Position numbers and translations under genes: made by a program | The notes under the pieces: model-generated | Seen by the model: the letters and a program-made list of their open reading frames with translations, nothing else | What the model was told of the DNA's origin: nothing | Databases searched by the model: none | Shown here: piece by piece, positions 23,008 through 38,754 of the stretch | Position numbering within the stretch: the stretch's first letter is position 1 | Layout: each line of letters begins with the position of its first letter | NCBI RefSeq assembly: GCF_001679645.1 | Contig: NZ_LRUN01000033.1 | Coordinates: 1 to 64,000 of the forward strand | Source of the DNA: Pseudomonas bananamidigenes | Lineage (GTDB): Bacteria; Pseudomonadota; Gammaproteobacteria; Pseudomonadales; Pseudomonadaceae | DNA: 64,000 nucleotides | Direction of reading: 5' to 3'

Positions 23008-24336
23008 ATGGGTCAGCCCTCGATTGATTTGCCTTCCAGGCTTCTGCGCAATCTCAAGCCCTGGTTCGGTGCTGCCCATTGGCGCATTGCTTTCTCCGGC
23101 GGACTCGACTCCACCGTCCTGCTGCACCTTCTGACAACGCTCGCCAGAACCGAATTCCTCCCGGCGCTAAGCGCCATCCATGTCCATCACGGCCTTCAGG
23201 CTGTGGCTGATGCGTGGCCGGCGCATTGCCAGGCTGTCTGTGACACCTTGGGCATTCCATTGCAGGTCGTTCACGTGACTGTGCCAAAGGGCGCCAGCCT
23301 TGAGCGTGCGGCGCGGGATGCACGTTACGCGGCATTCGGTGCAGCGATTCAGGCCAATGATGTGTTGCTGATCGGGCAGCATCGCGACGATCAGGCTGAA
23401 ACCCTGCTGTTCCGATTGCTGCGAGGCGCCGGCGTGCGCGGGCTGTCCGGCATGCCGGCGCAACGAGCGTTGGGGCAGGGCAGTCTGGTTCGGCCGTTAC
23501 TCGATATCCCGCGTTCCGAACTGGAGGCTTACGCCCGGGAACAAGGGTTGCGCTGGATCGAGGATCCGTCCAATCAGGATCGACAGTTCTCGCGCAATTA
23601 CTTGCGTCATCAGGTCATGCCATTGTTGACCGGTCTCTGGCCGCAGGCTCACGTCAGCATGGCCCGCAGTGCGGCGCACTTGCGCGAGGCGCAGGGTTTG
23701 CTCGATGAGCTGGCGCAGAACGATCTGGCTCAGGCGAGCGGGCCCGGTGCATTCGACTGGTCGGGGTTGCCATCACTGGAGTTTGCAGCCATTGCGGGTT
23801 TGTCCGATGCGCGCCAGCGAAATGCACTCAGTCACTGGCTTGAGCCGCTGACCCGGCTGCCGGATACCGACCACTGGTCGGGTTGGAGCGATCTGCGGGA
23901 TGCCGGTAACGATGCCGCTCCGGTCTGGCGTCTGGCGGATGGCGCGTTGCACCGAAGTGGCGGTCGCCTGTGGTGGCTCAGTGGGCAATGGTTGCTCAGC
24001 CCGGTAGTCAGCGGCGACTGGCACGAGCCGTCACTGGCGCTACGCTTGCCCGATAACGGACGTGTCGTGTTCAGCGGTCAGACGCCTGTCGGGCCGCTGC
24101 ATATCCGCTATCGGCAGGGCGGTGAGGTGATGCATCTGGCGGATCGCGGTCATCGTGATCTCAAGCGTCTGCTCAATGAGCGCGCGGTGCCTGGCTTCAT
24201 GCGTGGCAGATTGCCGCTGCTGTTTCGCGGTGAACAATTGCTTGCCGTGGCGAACCTGCCGGGGCTCGATGGCAATGCGCGGGAAGGCTGGCGTTTGCAT
24301 TGGCAGCCTTCGGACGAAGATCAAGGTTTGAGATGA
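23008..24336 (+). CDS. tilS: tRNA(Ile)-lysidine synthetase
   Basis: TilS converts C34 of the CAU-anticodon isoleucine tRNA to lysidine, so that it reads AUA. The 442-residue protein has the ATP pyrophosphatase PP-loop SGGLDS at residues 30-35, HHGLQAVADAWP near residue 57, and the LRGAGVRGLSGMPA substrate loop. A TilS C-terminal domain follows. The gene has a somewhat looser base composition than its neighbours. It is separated from accA by the REP pair and has GGTAGAAAA as a weak ribosome site. Confidence 0.94.
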   Translation: MGQPSIDLPSRLLRNLKPWFGAAHWRIAFSGGLDSTVLLHLLTTLARTEFLPALSAIHVHHGLQAVADAWPAHCQAVCDTLGIPLQVVHVTVPKGASLERAARDARYAAFGAAIQANDVLLIGQHRDDQAETLLFRLLRGAGVRGLSGMPAQRALGQGSLVRPLLDIPRSELEAYAREQGLRWIEDPSNQDRQFSRNYLRHQVMPLLTGLWPQAHVSMARSAAHLREAQGLLDELAQNDLAQASGPGAFDWSGLPSLEFAAIAGLSDARQRNALSHWLEPLTRLPDTDHWSGWSDLRDAGNDAAPVWRLADGALHRSGGRLWWLSGQWLLSPVVSGDWHEPSLALRLPDNGRVVFSGQTPVGPLHIRYRQGGEVMHLADRGHRDLKRLLNERAVPGFMRGRLPLLFRGEQLLAVANLPGLDGNAREGWRLHWQPSDEDQGLR

Positions 24337-27092
<2,756 letters not shown>

Positions 27093-27110
27093 ACCTCAAT
27101 TCTCCGGTAA

Positions 27111-28538
<1,428 letters not shown>

Positions 28539-28620
28539 GTTGTAGATGGTAAAAAGACACCGGATTGTGTCGGAAAAGTCGTGACAGCGATGGATTTGCC
28601 ACTAATCTGATGCCTTATAT

Positions 28621-28650
28621 GCACAAGCCTGGATATTCCAGGCTTCGTGC
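28621..28650 (+). terminator. Hairpin between eno and ftsB
   Basis: AAGCCTGGA (28625-28633) pairs with TCCAGGCTT (28637-28645) around loop TAT, extended by GCAC/GTGC with one bulge. No T run follows. It is probably the end of, or a stabiliser for, the eno transcript. Confidence 0.5.
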
Positions 28651-28709
28651 TATCAGATGCTTCAAAGTTTTTGCGTGGCTGTCTTTTTTCACTGGATACC
28701 TGATATTCG

Positions 28710-28988
28710 ATGCGCAGTCCTTACTGGTTGTTTCTCGTCTTGCTCTTGCTGCTGGCCGGTTTGCAGTACCGCCTGTGGGTGGGCAATGGCAGTCTGGCGC
28801 AAGTTGCCGAACTGAATCAGCAGATCGCTGATCAGCACGCCGAGAACGAAGCCCTGCTGGAGCGCAACCGGGTGATGGACGCTGAAGTCAGCGAGTTGAA
28901 GAAAGGCATGGAGACCGTTGAAGAGCGGGCTCGTCACGAACTGGGCATGGTCAAGGACGGCGAAACCCTTTACCAGTTGGCCCAATGA
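28710..28988 (+). CDS. ftsB: Cell division protein FtsB
   Basis: FtsB forms the FtsQLB complex that signals septal peptidoglycan synthesis. The 92-residue protein has one N-terminal membrane segment (PYWLFLVLLLLLAGLQYRLWVG) followed by a periplasmic coiled coil (LNQQIADQHAENEALLERNR) and the C-terminal EERARHELGMVKDGETLYQ motif typical of the family. Its stop overlaps the ispD ATG by four bases. Upstream lies 171 bases with the eno hairpin and probably its promoter. Confidence 0.95.
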   Translation: MRSPYWLFLVLLLLLAGLQYRLWVGNGSLAQVAELNQQIADQHAENEALLERNRVMDAEVSELKKGMETVEERARHELGMVKDGETLYQLAQ

Positions 28989-29692
28989 TCGATTCCCTGC
29001 CGGCCTTCTGGGCCGTGATTCCTGCCGCGGGCGTCGGTGCCCGTATGGCCGCGGACCGTCCCAAGCAATATCTGCAACTGGGCGGACGCACAATTCTCGA
29101 ACACAGCCTCGGCTGTTTCCTCGATCACCCTAGCCTCAAGGGACTGGTGGTCAGTCTGGCTGTCGATGATCCTTATTGGCCGAGCCTGGCCAGCGCCAGC
29201 GATCCGCGAATTCAACGGGTTGATGGCGGCGTCGAGCGTTCCGGTTCGGTGCTCAACGCCTTGCTGCATTTGCACGCGCAAGGTGCCGACGATGAGGATT
29301 GGGTGCTGGTGCACGACGCGGCACGGCCCAATCTGAGCCGTGACGATCTGGACAAGTTGCTCGCCGAGTTGGCAAACGATCCGGTCGGCGGTTTGCTGGC
29401 CGTGCCGGCGCGCGACACCCTGAAGCGGGTCGACAAGCACGGTCGTGTGGTCGAAACCGTGGACCGCAGCGTGATCTGGCAGGCCTACACGCCGCAGATG
29501 TTCCGCCTCGGCGCACTGCACCGCGCATTGGCGGACAGTCTGGTCGCCGATGCGGTCATCACCGATGAAGCCTCGGCGATGGAGTGGGCCGGCATGGCGC
29601 CGCGTCTGATCGAGGGCCGTGCGGATAACCTGAAAGTCACCCGCCCGGAAGACCTGGAATGGTTGCGGCAGCGCTGGGCCAACCGTCGTTAA
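28985..29692 (+). CDS. ispD: 2-C-methyl-D-erythritol 4-phosphate cytidylyltransferase
   Basis: IspD transfers CMP to MEP, step three of the non-mevalonate pathway. The 235-residue protein has the nucleotide site VIPAAGVGARMAADRPKQYL near residue 11, VHDAARPNLSRDDLDKLL near residue 108, and TDEASAMEWAG near residue 195. It is coupled to ftsB. Its stop overlaps the stop of the convergent LysR gene by four bases. ispF, usually adjacent, is about 3 kb downstream because the LysR/adhC/fghA block lies between. Confidence 0.96.
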   Translation: MIDSLPAFWAVIPAAGVGARMAADRPKQYLQLGGRTILEHSLGCFLDHPSLKGLVVSLAVDDPYWPSLASASDPRIQRVDGGVERSGSVLNALLHLHAQGADDEDWVLVHDAARPNLSRDDLDKLLAELANDPVGGLLAVPARDTLKRVDKHGRVVETVDRSVIWQAYTPQMFRLGALHRALADSLVADAVITDEASAMEWAGMAPRLIEGRADNLKVTRPEDLEWLRQRWANRR

Positions 29693-30585
29693 ATCCGGTA
29701 CTCCGGCTGTTCGGCCAGACCTTCCTTGAGGAAATCCACCAGCTTGCGCACCTTCGGCGACAAGTGCCGTTGTTGCGGGTACAACGCCCACACCGCCGTA
29801 TTTGGCGGTTGATGCGCCTCCAGCAGCGAAATCAGCGCGCCGCTGTGCAGATGCTCCAGCACGTAATAATCCGGCAACTGACACAGGCCGACGCCTTGTA
29901 GCGCCGCATCCAGCACCGCTTGCCCACTGTTGCAACGCCAGTTTCCCTGTACCCGCTGGGAAAATTCCCGCCCGTTCTGCTCCAGCTGCCAGATATCCGA
30001 GCTGCCGATCAGGCAGTTGTGTCGGCTCAGTTCCGACAAACTGTGTGGCCGACCGTACCGTTCGAGGTAGGACGGCGACGCGCAGAGATACATGCGTCGT
30101 GGTGCCAGTCGGGTCGCCACCAGTCGGGAGTCCTGAAGACGCCCGAGACGGATCGCCAGATCCAGCCCTTCATGGACCAGATCGAGTTGCCGGTTGGTCA
30201 GCTCGATATCGATGCGCAGTTGTGGGTAGTTGCCCATGAACCGGGTCACCAGCGGCACGATAAAACGCTCGCCATACGCCACGGCACAGGTCATGCGCAG
30301 CATGCCTTTGGGTTCGCTGGTCAGGTCGCCGACCGCGCGCAACGCTTCTTCGCGACCATCCTGCAGACGCTGACAATGTTGCAGAAAGGTCTGGCCGGCC
30401 TCCGTCAGCGTCACTCTGCGGGTGCTTCGGTACAGCAGGCGCGTCTGCAAACGCTCTTCCAGCCGCACGATTTGACGGCTGACATGTGAAGAAGAAACGC
30501 CCAGGCGCTCGGCAGCGGCGGTGAACTGACTGCATTCGGCAACGGCGACGAACTCGTCGATGCCTTCCCAACGGTTCTCGGACAT
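29689..30585 (-). CDS. LysR-family transcriptional regulator
   Basis: The 298-residue protein starts with a winged helix-turn-helix (EFVAVAECSQFTAAAERLGVSSSH, residues 11-34) followed by the LysR linker helix and a periplasmic-binding-like effector domain (residues about 90-295). It reads divergently from adhC with a 115-base gap, the usual layout for a LysR protein controlling its neighbour. Effector and targets are unknown; formaldehyde or S-hydroxymethylglutathione response is inference from context. Some relatives are annotated only as general LysR regulators, so no gene name is given. Confidence 0.9.
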   Translation of the reverse strand: MSENRWEGIDEFVAVAECSQFTAAAERLGVSSSHVSRQIVRLEERLQTRLLYRSTRRVTLTEAGQTFLQHCQRLQDGREEALRAVGDLTSEPKGMLRMTCAVAYGERFIVPLVTRFMGNYPQLRIDIELTNRQLDLVHEGLDLAIRLGRLQDSRLVATRLAPRRMYLCASPSYLERYGRPHSLSELSRHNCLIGSSDIWQLEQNGREFSQRVQGNWRCNSGQAVLDAALQGVGLCQLPDYYVLEHLHSGALISLLEAHQPPNTAVWALYPQQRHLSPKVRKLVDFLKEGLAEQPEYRI

Positions 30586-31813
<1,228 letters not shown>

Positions 31814-31868
31814 TCAATCGCGATGCCACGGCTGCCAATGTGCAGCCGTGGTTGCCTAGGAGTCCTAC

Positions 31869-32714
31869 ATGAGTCTGGAAAACATCTCCTGTCAGAAAAG
31901 TTTCGGCGGCTGGCACAAGCGCTATCGCCATCGTTCCGAGGCGCTCGGTTGCGACATGGTGTTCGCCGTGTACCTGCCGCCGCAGGCAGAGCAGGGCGGC
32001 AAGCTGCCAGTGCTGTACTGGTTGTCGGGCCTGACCTGCACGGACGAGAACTTCATGCAGAAGGCCGGCGCCATGCGCATGGCCGCAGAACTGGGGTTGA
32101 TCATCGTGGCGCCGGACACCAGTCCCCGTGGCGCCGAGGTACCGGGTGATCCGGATGGCGCATGGGATTTCGGCCTCGGTGCCGGTTTCTATGTCAATGC
32201 CACGCAGGAGCCGTGGTCGCGGCATTATCGGATGCATGACTATGTCGTGCAGGAATTGCCGTCACTGGTTGAGGCCCATTTCCCGGCCTCGGACAAGCGC
32301 AGCATCAGCGGTCACTCCATGGGCGGTCACGGTGCATTGGTATGCGCATTGCGCAATCCGGGGCGCTACCGGTCGGTGTCGGCGTTTTCGCCGATCAATA
32401 ACCCGATGGACTGCCCGTGGGGGCAGAAGGCATTCTCCCGTTATCTGGGCGAAGACCGGTCGAAATGGCGCGAATGGGATGCCTGCGCCTTGATCGCGGA
32501 GGCGCAGGAGAAACTGCCATTGCTGGTCGATCAGGGTGATCGTGATGATTTTCTCGCCACCCAGCTCAAGCCCGAAGCCCTGCAACAAGCGGCAAAACAG
32601 GCGGGACATCCGCTGACGTTGCGCCTGCAACCGGGCTACGACCACAGCTATTTCTTCATCGCGAGCTTCATTGACGACCACTTGCAGCATCACGCACGCG
32701 CTCTACGCGCCTAA
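31869..32714 (+). CDS. fghA: S-formylglutathione hydrolase
   Basis: FghA hydrolyses S-formylglutathione to formate and glutathione, the second step after adhC. The 281-residue alpha/beta hydrolase has the nucleophile elbow [12 protein letters not shown] with Ser150, the Asp in [12 protein letters not shown], and the His in [20 protein letters not shown] precedes the ATG at 31869. A 55-base gap follows adhC, and its terminator overlaps the ispF start. Confidence 0.96.
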   Translation: MSLENISCQKSFGGWHKRYRHRSEALGCDMVFAVYLPPQAEQGGKLPVLYWLSGLTCTDENFMQKAGAMRMAAELGLIIVAPDTSPRGAEVPGDPDGAWDFGLGAGFYVNATQEPWSRHYRMHDYVVQELPSLVEAHFPASDKRSISGHSMGGHGALVCALRNPGRYRSVSAFSPINNPMDCPWGQKAFSRYLGEDRSKWREWDACALIAEAQEKLPLLVDQGDRDDFLATQLKPEALQQAAKQAGHPLTLRLQPGYDHSYFFIASFIDDHLQHHARALRA

Positions 32715-32737
32715 CGCCTGACAAAGCAGGTAGAATC

Positions 32738-32767
32738 ACGCCCTGACAAAATTCGGGGCGTTTTTTT
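32738..32767 (+). terminator. Intrinsic terminator of fghA abutting the ispF start
   Basis: ACGCCC (32738-32743) pairs with GGGCGT (32756-32761), followed by seven T residues that run straight into the ispF ATG at 32768. A TAGAAT box at 32731-32736 just before the stem could be a -10 for ispF, whose transcript would then lack the left arm. Confidence 0.7.
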
Positions 32768-33241
32768 ATGCGTATTGGCCACGGCTATGATGTGCACCGT
32801 TTCGCTGAAGGCGATTTCATTACTCTGGGCGGCGTGCGAATCGCACACGGCTTCGGGCTGCTCGCTCACTCCGACGGTGACGTCCTGCTGCATGCCTTGA
32901 GCGATGCCTTGCTTGGTGCGGCCGCGCTGGGTGATATCGGCAAGCATTTCCCGGACACCGACCCGCAATTCAAGGGTGCCGACAGCCGTGTACTGTTGCG
33001 CCATGTGGTCAGCCTGATCCACGCCAAAGGCTGGAAAATCGGCAACGTCGACAACACCATCGTTGCCCAGGCCCCGAAAATGGCGCCACATATCGAATCG
33101 ATGCGCGCGCTGATCGCCGCGGACCTGCAAGTAGAACTGGATCAAGTGAACGTGAAAGCCACCACCACCGAGAAGCTCGGCTTCGTCGGTCGCGAAGAAG
33201 GCATCGCCGTGCATTCCGTTGCCTTGTTGCTGCGCGCATGA
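32768..33241 (+). CDS. ispF: 2-C-methyl-D-erythritol 2,4-cyclodiphosphate synthase
   Basis: IspF cyclises CDP-ME 2-phosphate, releasing CMP, in step five of the MEP pathway. The 157-residue trimeric protein has the zinc ligands in GHGYDVHRF at the N-terminus, [25 protein letters not shown] near residue 34 (marked by [16 protein letters not shown]), and the CDP loop [16 protein letters not shown] near the C-terminus. There is no separate ribosome site: the bases before the ATG are GGGGCG and seven T residues. Its stop overlaps the truD ATG. Confidence 0.96.
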   Translation: MRIGHGYDVHRFAEGDFITLGGVRIAHGFGLLAHSDGDVLLHALSDALLGAAALGDIGKHFPDTDPQFKGADSRVLLRHVVSLIHAKGWKIGNVDNTIVAQAPKMAPHIESMRALIAADLQVELDQVNVKATTTEKLGFVGREEGIAVHSVALLLRA

Positions 33242-34283
33242 ACGAATTGCAACTGCTCGGCCCGCGGGCCTATGGCGACGCCCTCGGCACCGCGGTGCTG
33301 AAAGCCATCGCCGAAGATTTCCAGGTCGATGAGGTGCTCGACATTCCGTTCAGCGGGGATGGCGAGCATCTGTGGATCTGGGTGGAAAAGCGCGGCCTGA
33401 ACACTGAAGAGGCCGCACGACGTATCGCCAGGGCAGCCGGCGTGCCGCTGCGCACGGTCAGCTATGCCGGCCTGAAAGACCGTCAGGCGCTGACTCGCCA
33501 GTGGTTCAGCGTGCAACTGCCGGGCAAGGCCGATCCGGATCTGTCGGCAGCGGAAAACGACACGCTGAAGATCCTCAAGACCACCCGTCACAAGCGCAAG
33601 CTGCAGCGCGGTGCGCATTCGGCCAACGGTTTTACCTTGCGCCTGACTCAATTCAATGGCGACAAGGTCACCATCGACGAGCGTCTGCAACTGATTGCCA
33701 AACAAGGTATTCCGAACTACTTCGGCGCTCAGCGTTTCGGTCATGATGGCGGCAACGTGGTCGATGCCCGTTCATGGGCGGCGCGCAAGGCTCTGCCGGA
33801 GCAGCGCAATGTGCGTTCGCGCCTGCTGTCGGCCGCACGCAGTTTTCTGTTCAACCAGGTGCTGGCGGCGCGTGTTGCCGATGGCACCTGGCAGCGCGCC
33901 CAGGTCGGCGATCTGCTGGCGTTCACCGACAGCCGCAGCTTTTTCCCGGCAGGTGAGGCCGAGTGCAGTGACCCGCGGCTGGCGATTCTCGATCTGCATC
34001 CGACCGGCCCCCAGTGGGGCGAAGGTGACTCACCGGCCGCCGGTGCTGTCCATGATCTGGAGCAGGCAATCGCCGCACGCGAGGCGGATCTGCGCGATTG
34101 GTTGATTAATGCCGGTATGAGCCACGAACGTCGTATCCTGCGGCTGCCCATTGGCGGGTTGACGTGGCATTATCCCGAGCCTGACATTCTGCAACTGGAA
34201 TTCGTCCTCCCGGCCGGATGCTTCGCGACCGTATTGGTGCGCGAACTCGTTGATCTGGTGCCGGTGGGGCAGACGGACAGCCC

Positions 34284-34296
<13 letters not shown>
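33238..34296 (+). CDS. truD: tRNA pseudouridine(13) synthase TruD
   Basis: TruD makes pseudouridine 13 in glutamate tRNA. The 352-residue protein shows [24 protein letters not shown] (marked by [14 protein letters not shown]), the catalytic Asp in [18 protein letters not shown] near residue 80, and [14 protein letters not shown] near residue 160. Order ispF-truD-surE-pcm is conserved in gammaproteobacteria. It overlaps ispF by four bases and surE by thirteen bases. Confidence 0.95.
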
Positions 34297-35710
<1,414 letters not shown>

Positions 35711-35922
35711 GCATTTGTTTTTCGGCGCTGAATTCCTTGCGAGTGCACCTGTCTTACAGCGGCACCGATTGTTTAAACGGAATTCATCATCCATGAGCAA
35801 ACGTGTGCGCCGGGCGATAACGCTTCATTAAAGGTAAAGCCGGATTCGCCCGTTATACTTGCGACGTTACAGGCCGGAACCGGCCATCCACATTTTTTCA
35901 GCCACCACAAAGGGAGCGGCGG
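35711..35922 (+). promoter_or_regulatory. pcm-nlpD intergenic region
   Basis: This 212-base gap holds a TATACT box (35854-35859) that is the best -10 for nlpD, though the matching -35 is poor. AAAGGGAGCGGC lies just before the GTG start. No hairpin with a T run was found for pcm. Confidence 0.4.
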
Positions 35923-36804
35923 GTGAGTCTCACAGTCATTGCGCAGCGTATGGGTAACACGAGCTTTCAGCGCCTGGTGACTGGCCTTGTCTTGAGCACC
36001 TTGCTGGTCGGTTGCTCCAGCACCAAATCGAACAACGTGCGGGTCGTCGATCGCAACAACGCGGTGGCCCAGCGTCCTACAGTGACGACCGGACAGTATG
36101 TAGTCCGTCCGGGTGACACACTGTTTTCCATCGCGTTTCGCTACGGCTGGGACTACAAAGCCCTCGCTGCCCGGAACAACATTCCTACGCCGTACACGAT
36201 CCACCCGGGTCAGACAATTCGCTTCGACGGCCGCCCGGGTTCAACGCCGACAGCGGTGGTGAGCAACAGCGGTTCTGCACCGTCCTCGTCCAGCAAAACC
36301 ACGATAATCCGGCGCCAGGCGAATGGCACGACGACCACCACAACCACGGGTTCCGGGGCTGCTTCAACGACGGTTGTACCGTCCGTCGCCAACAAGCCGG
36401 CACCGGCTCCATTGCCTCCTCCGGGCCCGGCCCCGACCGGCTGGGGATGGCCATCTAATGGCATTCTGATTGGTAAATTCTCTTCAAACGGTAGTTTGAA
36501 TAAAGGAATTGATATCGCCGGAGATTTGGGACAGCCTGTTTTAGCTGCGTCTGATGGGACGGTGGTTTACGCCGGGAGTGGCTTAAGGGGCTACGGCGAA
36601 TTGGTCATCATCAAACACAGCGAAACCTACGTCAGTGCTTACGGACACAACCGTCGGCTGTTGGTACGGGAGGGGCAGCAGGTCAAGGTCGGACAGACAA
36701 TTGCCGAAATGGGGTCAACGGGTACAGACCGGGTGAAACTGCATTTTGAGATTCGCCGACAAGGTAAACCTGTAGATCCGCTGCAGTTCCTGCCAAGACG
36801 TTGA
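35923..36804 (+). CDS. nlpD: Lipoprotein NlpD, LysM plus degenerate M23 domain
   Basis: NlpD is an outer membrane lipoprotein that activates the AmiC amidase at the septum. From the GTG at 35923 the 293-residue product has a lipobox LVGC near residues 26-29, a LysM domain (YVVRPGDTLFSIAFRYGWDY) near residues 63-105, a Ser/Thr-rich linker, and an M23/LytM fold at the C-terminus. In the latter the catalytic pattern is broken: GIDIAG lacks the usual His before the metal Asp, so it is a regulator rather than a peptidase. The last 330 bases are visibly less GC-rich and contain the rpoS promoter region. Confidence 0.94.
   Translation: MSLTVIAQRMGNTSFQRLVTGLVLSTLLVGCSSTKSNNVRVVDRNNAVAQRPTVTTGQYVVRPGDTLFSIAFRYGWDYKALAARNNIPTPYTIHPGQTIRFDGRPGSTPTAVVSNSGSAPSSSSKTTIIRRQANGTTTTTTTGSGAASTTVVPSVANKPAPAPLPPPGPAPTGWGWPSNGILIGKFSSNGSLNKGIDIAGDLGQPVLAASDGTVVYAGSGLRGYGELVIIKHSETYVSAYGHNRRLLVREGQQVKVGQTIAEMGSTGTDRVKLHFEIRRQGKPVDPLQFLPRR
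36483..36500. promoter_or_regulatory. PsrA-type operator for rpoS, inside nlpD
   Basis: TTCAAACGGTAGTTTGAA is a palindrome with 7-base arms and a 4-base spacer. It matches the PsrA consensus (G/C)AAAC-N2-4-GTTT(G/C) described for Pseudomonas rpoS promoters, which lie inside nlpD. It is 411 bases before the rpoS ATG. Function is inferred from motif and position. Confidence 0.7.
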
Positions 36805-36910
36805 TTTGCAGACCAGCCTGTTCCGTCGCGTAGAGGGGACAGGCTCCAGCGTTGCCAAGGATAGAGGCGCCGCTTGAGCTTGGGGTCGAACTCACCAAAG
36901 GACTATAACA

Positions 36911-37918
36911 ATGGCTCTCAGTAAAGAAGTGCCGGAGTTTGACATCGACGATGAGGTTCTCCTGATGGAGACCGCCATCGATTCGGATTCGATGTCGAAT
37001 GATGAAGGGGCTGCTCCACCTTCCGTTCGTGCCAAATCCAAACACTCCGCTTCACTCAAGCAACACAAATACATCGACTACACTCGGGCACTCGATGCCA
37101 CGCAGCTGTACCTCAACGAAATCGGCTTTTCCCCACTGCTCTCTCCGGAGGAAGAAGTTCATTTTGCGCGACTGTCGCAAAGTGGCGATCCTGCCGGGCG
37201 CAAGCGCATGATCGAAAGTAACCTGCGGCTGGTGGTCAAGATCGCCCGGCGTTACGTCAATCGGGGGCTGTCGCTGCTGGATCTGATCGAAGAGGGCAAC
37301 CTCGGGCTGATCCGGGCGGTGGAAAAGTTCGATCCCGAGCGCGGCTTCCGCTTCTCGACCTACGCGACTTGGTGGATCCGTCAGACCATCGAGCGCGCGA
37401 TCATGAATCAGACCCGGACCATCCGGCTGCCGATCCATGTGGTCAAGGAGCTCAACGTGTACCTGCGGGCCGCACGGGAGCTGACGCAAAAGCTCGATCA
37501 CGAACCTTCACCCGAAGAAATCGCCAACCTGCTGGAAAAACCGGTGGGCGAGGTCAAGCGCATGCTGGGCCTGAACGAGCGGGTTTCTTCGGTCGACGTC
37601 TCGCTGGGTCCGGATTCGGATAAAACCCTGCTGGACACTCTCACGGATGAACGTCCGACCGATCCCTGCGAACTGCTGCAGGACGACGATCTGTCGCAGA
37701 GCATCGATCAATGGCTTTCGGAGCTGACTGACAAGCAACGCGAGGTGGTGGTCCGCCGCTTCGGCCTGCGCGGTCACGAGAGCAGCACGCTGGAAGATGT
37801 GGGCCTTGAGATCGGCTTGACCCGGGAGCGGGTCAGACAGATCCAGGTGGAAGGCCTCAAGCGTCTGCGCGAGATCCTGGAGAAGAATGGCCTGTCGAGC
37901 GAGTCGCTGTTTCAGTAA
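36911..37918 (+). CDS. rpoS: RNA polymerase sigma factor RpoS (sigma-38)
   Basis: RpoS directs stationary-phase and stress transcription. The 335-residue protein has region 1.2 ([20 protein letters not shown]), region 2 with [17 protein letters not shown] (2.3-2.4), region 3, and the 4.2 helix-turn-helix [18 protein letters not shown]. The start at 36911 is preceded by AAAGGAC. It is intact, with no frameshift of the kind often selected in the laboratory. Its control region lies within nlpD; rsmZ follows, which fits the Gac/Rsm link with stationary-phase physiology. Confidence 0.98.
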   Translation: MALSKEVPEFDIDDEVLLMETAIDSDSMSNDEGAAPPSVRAKSKHSASLKQHKYIDYTRALDATQLYLNEIGFSPLLSPEEEVHFARLSQSGDPAGRKRMIESNLRLVVKIARRYVNRGLSLLDLIEEGNLGLIRAVEKFDPERGFRFSTYATWWIRQTIERAIMNQTRTIRLPIHVVKELNVYLRAARELTQKLDHEPSPEEIANLLEKPVGEVKRMLGLNERVSSVDVSLGPDSDKTLLDTLTDERPTDPCELLQDDDLSQSIDQWLSELTDKQREVVVRRFGLRGHESSTLEDVGLEIGLTRERVRQIQVEGLKRLREILEKNGLSSESLFQ

Positions 37919-37940
37919 GCGTTTCGCCTGATCGCCCCCA

Positions 37941-37968
37941 AAAAGCCCCGATCCGTTCGGGGCTTTTT
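37941..37968 (+). terminator. Intrinsic terminator of rpoS
   Basis: AAAAGCCCCG (37941-37950) pairs with CGGGGCTTTT (37958-37967), with a 7-base loop and a T run. It lies 22 bases after the rpoS stop and separates rpoS from rsmZ. Confidence 0.92.
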
Positions 37969-38039
37969 GCTGCCTGGCTTTGACACGCTTTTCGGATCAT
38001 GACGGACGGTCATCTGTTCTCGGGTTTGTAGTCTCCCGG

Positions 38040-38057
38040 TGTAAGCCCTGGCTTACT
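38040..38057 (+). promoter_or_regulatory. GacA upstream activating sequence of rsmZ
   Basis: TGTAAGCCCTGGCTTACT matches the GacA site TGTAAG-N6-CTTACA with one mismatch in the last base. It lies about 173 bases before the rsmZ start, the long-linker arrangement known for rsmZ. The linker (38058-38190) is AT-rich around 38075-38160, typical of IHF and MvaT binding regions. Confidence 0.8.
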
Positions 38058-38193
38058 CTTTCGTAAGTGTTCGTTATTTTTACACTGCGGAGGACATCCA
38101 TTGATCTGTAAGTTCGCTTTTAACATGTTGATTAATATGAATATTTTTAGATGTTAAATGCTTATGACACGAGGTTTTACCGGAACGGGGCGG

Positions 38194-38221
38194 TTGCTCG
38201 AGCCGGGGAACTCTTTAGTAT
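38194..38221 (+). promoter_or_regulatory. rsmZ core promoter
   Basis: TTGCTC (38194-38199) and TAGTAT (38216-38221), spaced 16 bases, place the transcription start near 38230, exactly at the TGTCGACGGATAGACA hairpin that begins known RsmZ RNAs. Confidence 0.65.
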
Positions 38222-38229
38222 TCGAGGTG

Positions 38230-38359
38230 TGTCGACGGATAGACACGCCCTTCAAGGAAGAGGGGAATGGACATCGCAGGACGCGATTCATCAGGACGAT
38301 GAAAAGGAACACAGGGAATAGGGAAAAAATGTGGGCGGGTCAAACCGCCCCTTTTTTTT
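38230..38359 (+). ncRNA. rsmZ: Regulatory RNA RsmZ
   Basis: RsmZ titrates the translational repressors RsmA/RsmE, releasing secondary-metabolite and biofilm mRNAs when GacS/GacA is active. The RNA of about 130 bases starts with a TGTC/GACA hairpin exposing GACGGA, and contains about nine GGA motifs. Two further hairpins, ATCGC-AGGAC-GCGAT and TTCATC-AGGAC-GATGAA, display GGA in their loops. It ends in an intrinsic terminator, GGGCGG (38333-38338) with CCGCCC (38345-38350) and eight T residues. The place between rpoS and fdxA is the conserved rsmZ locus of pseudomonads. Confidence 0.92.
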
Positions 38360-38387
38360 GTCTGTAGAAAAGCAAGACGCAGAAAAG

Positions 38388-38415
38388 CAAAAAGGCCCTC
38401 GTGGGGCCTTTTGCG
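38388..38415 (-). terminator. Intrinsic terminator of fdxA
   Basis: On the minus strand GCAAAAGGCCC (complement of 38405-38415) pairs with GGGCCTTTTTGC (complement of 38387-38398), followed by T residues. It lies 16 bases beyond the fdxA stop. Confidence 0.85.
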
Positions 38416-38430
38416 TGAACGCGGGCGTAA

Positions 38431-38754
38431 TCAGCGTTCGAGGTCTTTGATCTTGCCTTTGACCCCATCCCATTCTTCGGCGTCCGGAAGCGAATCTTTC
38501 TTTTCGGTGATGTTCGGCCAGATTTCGGCCAATTCAACGTTCAGCTGGATGAATTCCTGCATTTCTTCCGGAACCTCGTCCTCGGAGAAAATCGCGACGG
38601 CCGGGCATTCCGGTTCGCACAGGGCGCAGTCGATGCATTCATCCGGGTGAATCACCAGGAAGTTCGGGCCTTCGTAAAAGCAGTCCACCGGACAGACTTC
38701 TACGCAGTCGGTGTACTTGCACTTGATGCAGTTGTCGGTGACGACGAAGGTCAT
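38431..38754 (-). CDS. fdxA: Seven-iron ferredoxin FdxA
   Basis: FdxA is a cytosolic electron carrier with one [3Fe-4S] and one [4Fe-4S] cluster. The 107-residue product starts [20 protein letters not shown] and has the Cys pattern [17 protein letters not shown] followed by [12 protein letters not shown], of the Azotobacter ferredoxin I type, with an acidic C-terminal tail. The start at 38754 follows GAGGAG; an in-frame ATG 14 codons upstream gives an unrelated basic extension and is rejected. It lies downstream of mutS on the same strand. Confidence 0.95.
   Translation of the reverse strand: MTFVVTDNCIKCKYTDCVEVCPVDCFYEGPNFLVIHPDECIDCALCEPECPAVAIFSEDEVPEEMQEFIQLNVELAEIWPNITEKKDSLPDAEEWDGVKGKIKDLER

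Noticed and set aside
38107..38125. A second GacA-like site beginning TGTAAG in the rsmZ linker
   Set aside because: Its right half (TTTAAC) does not match CTTACA, while the site at 38040-38057 matches well.
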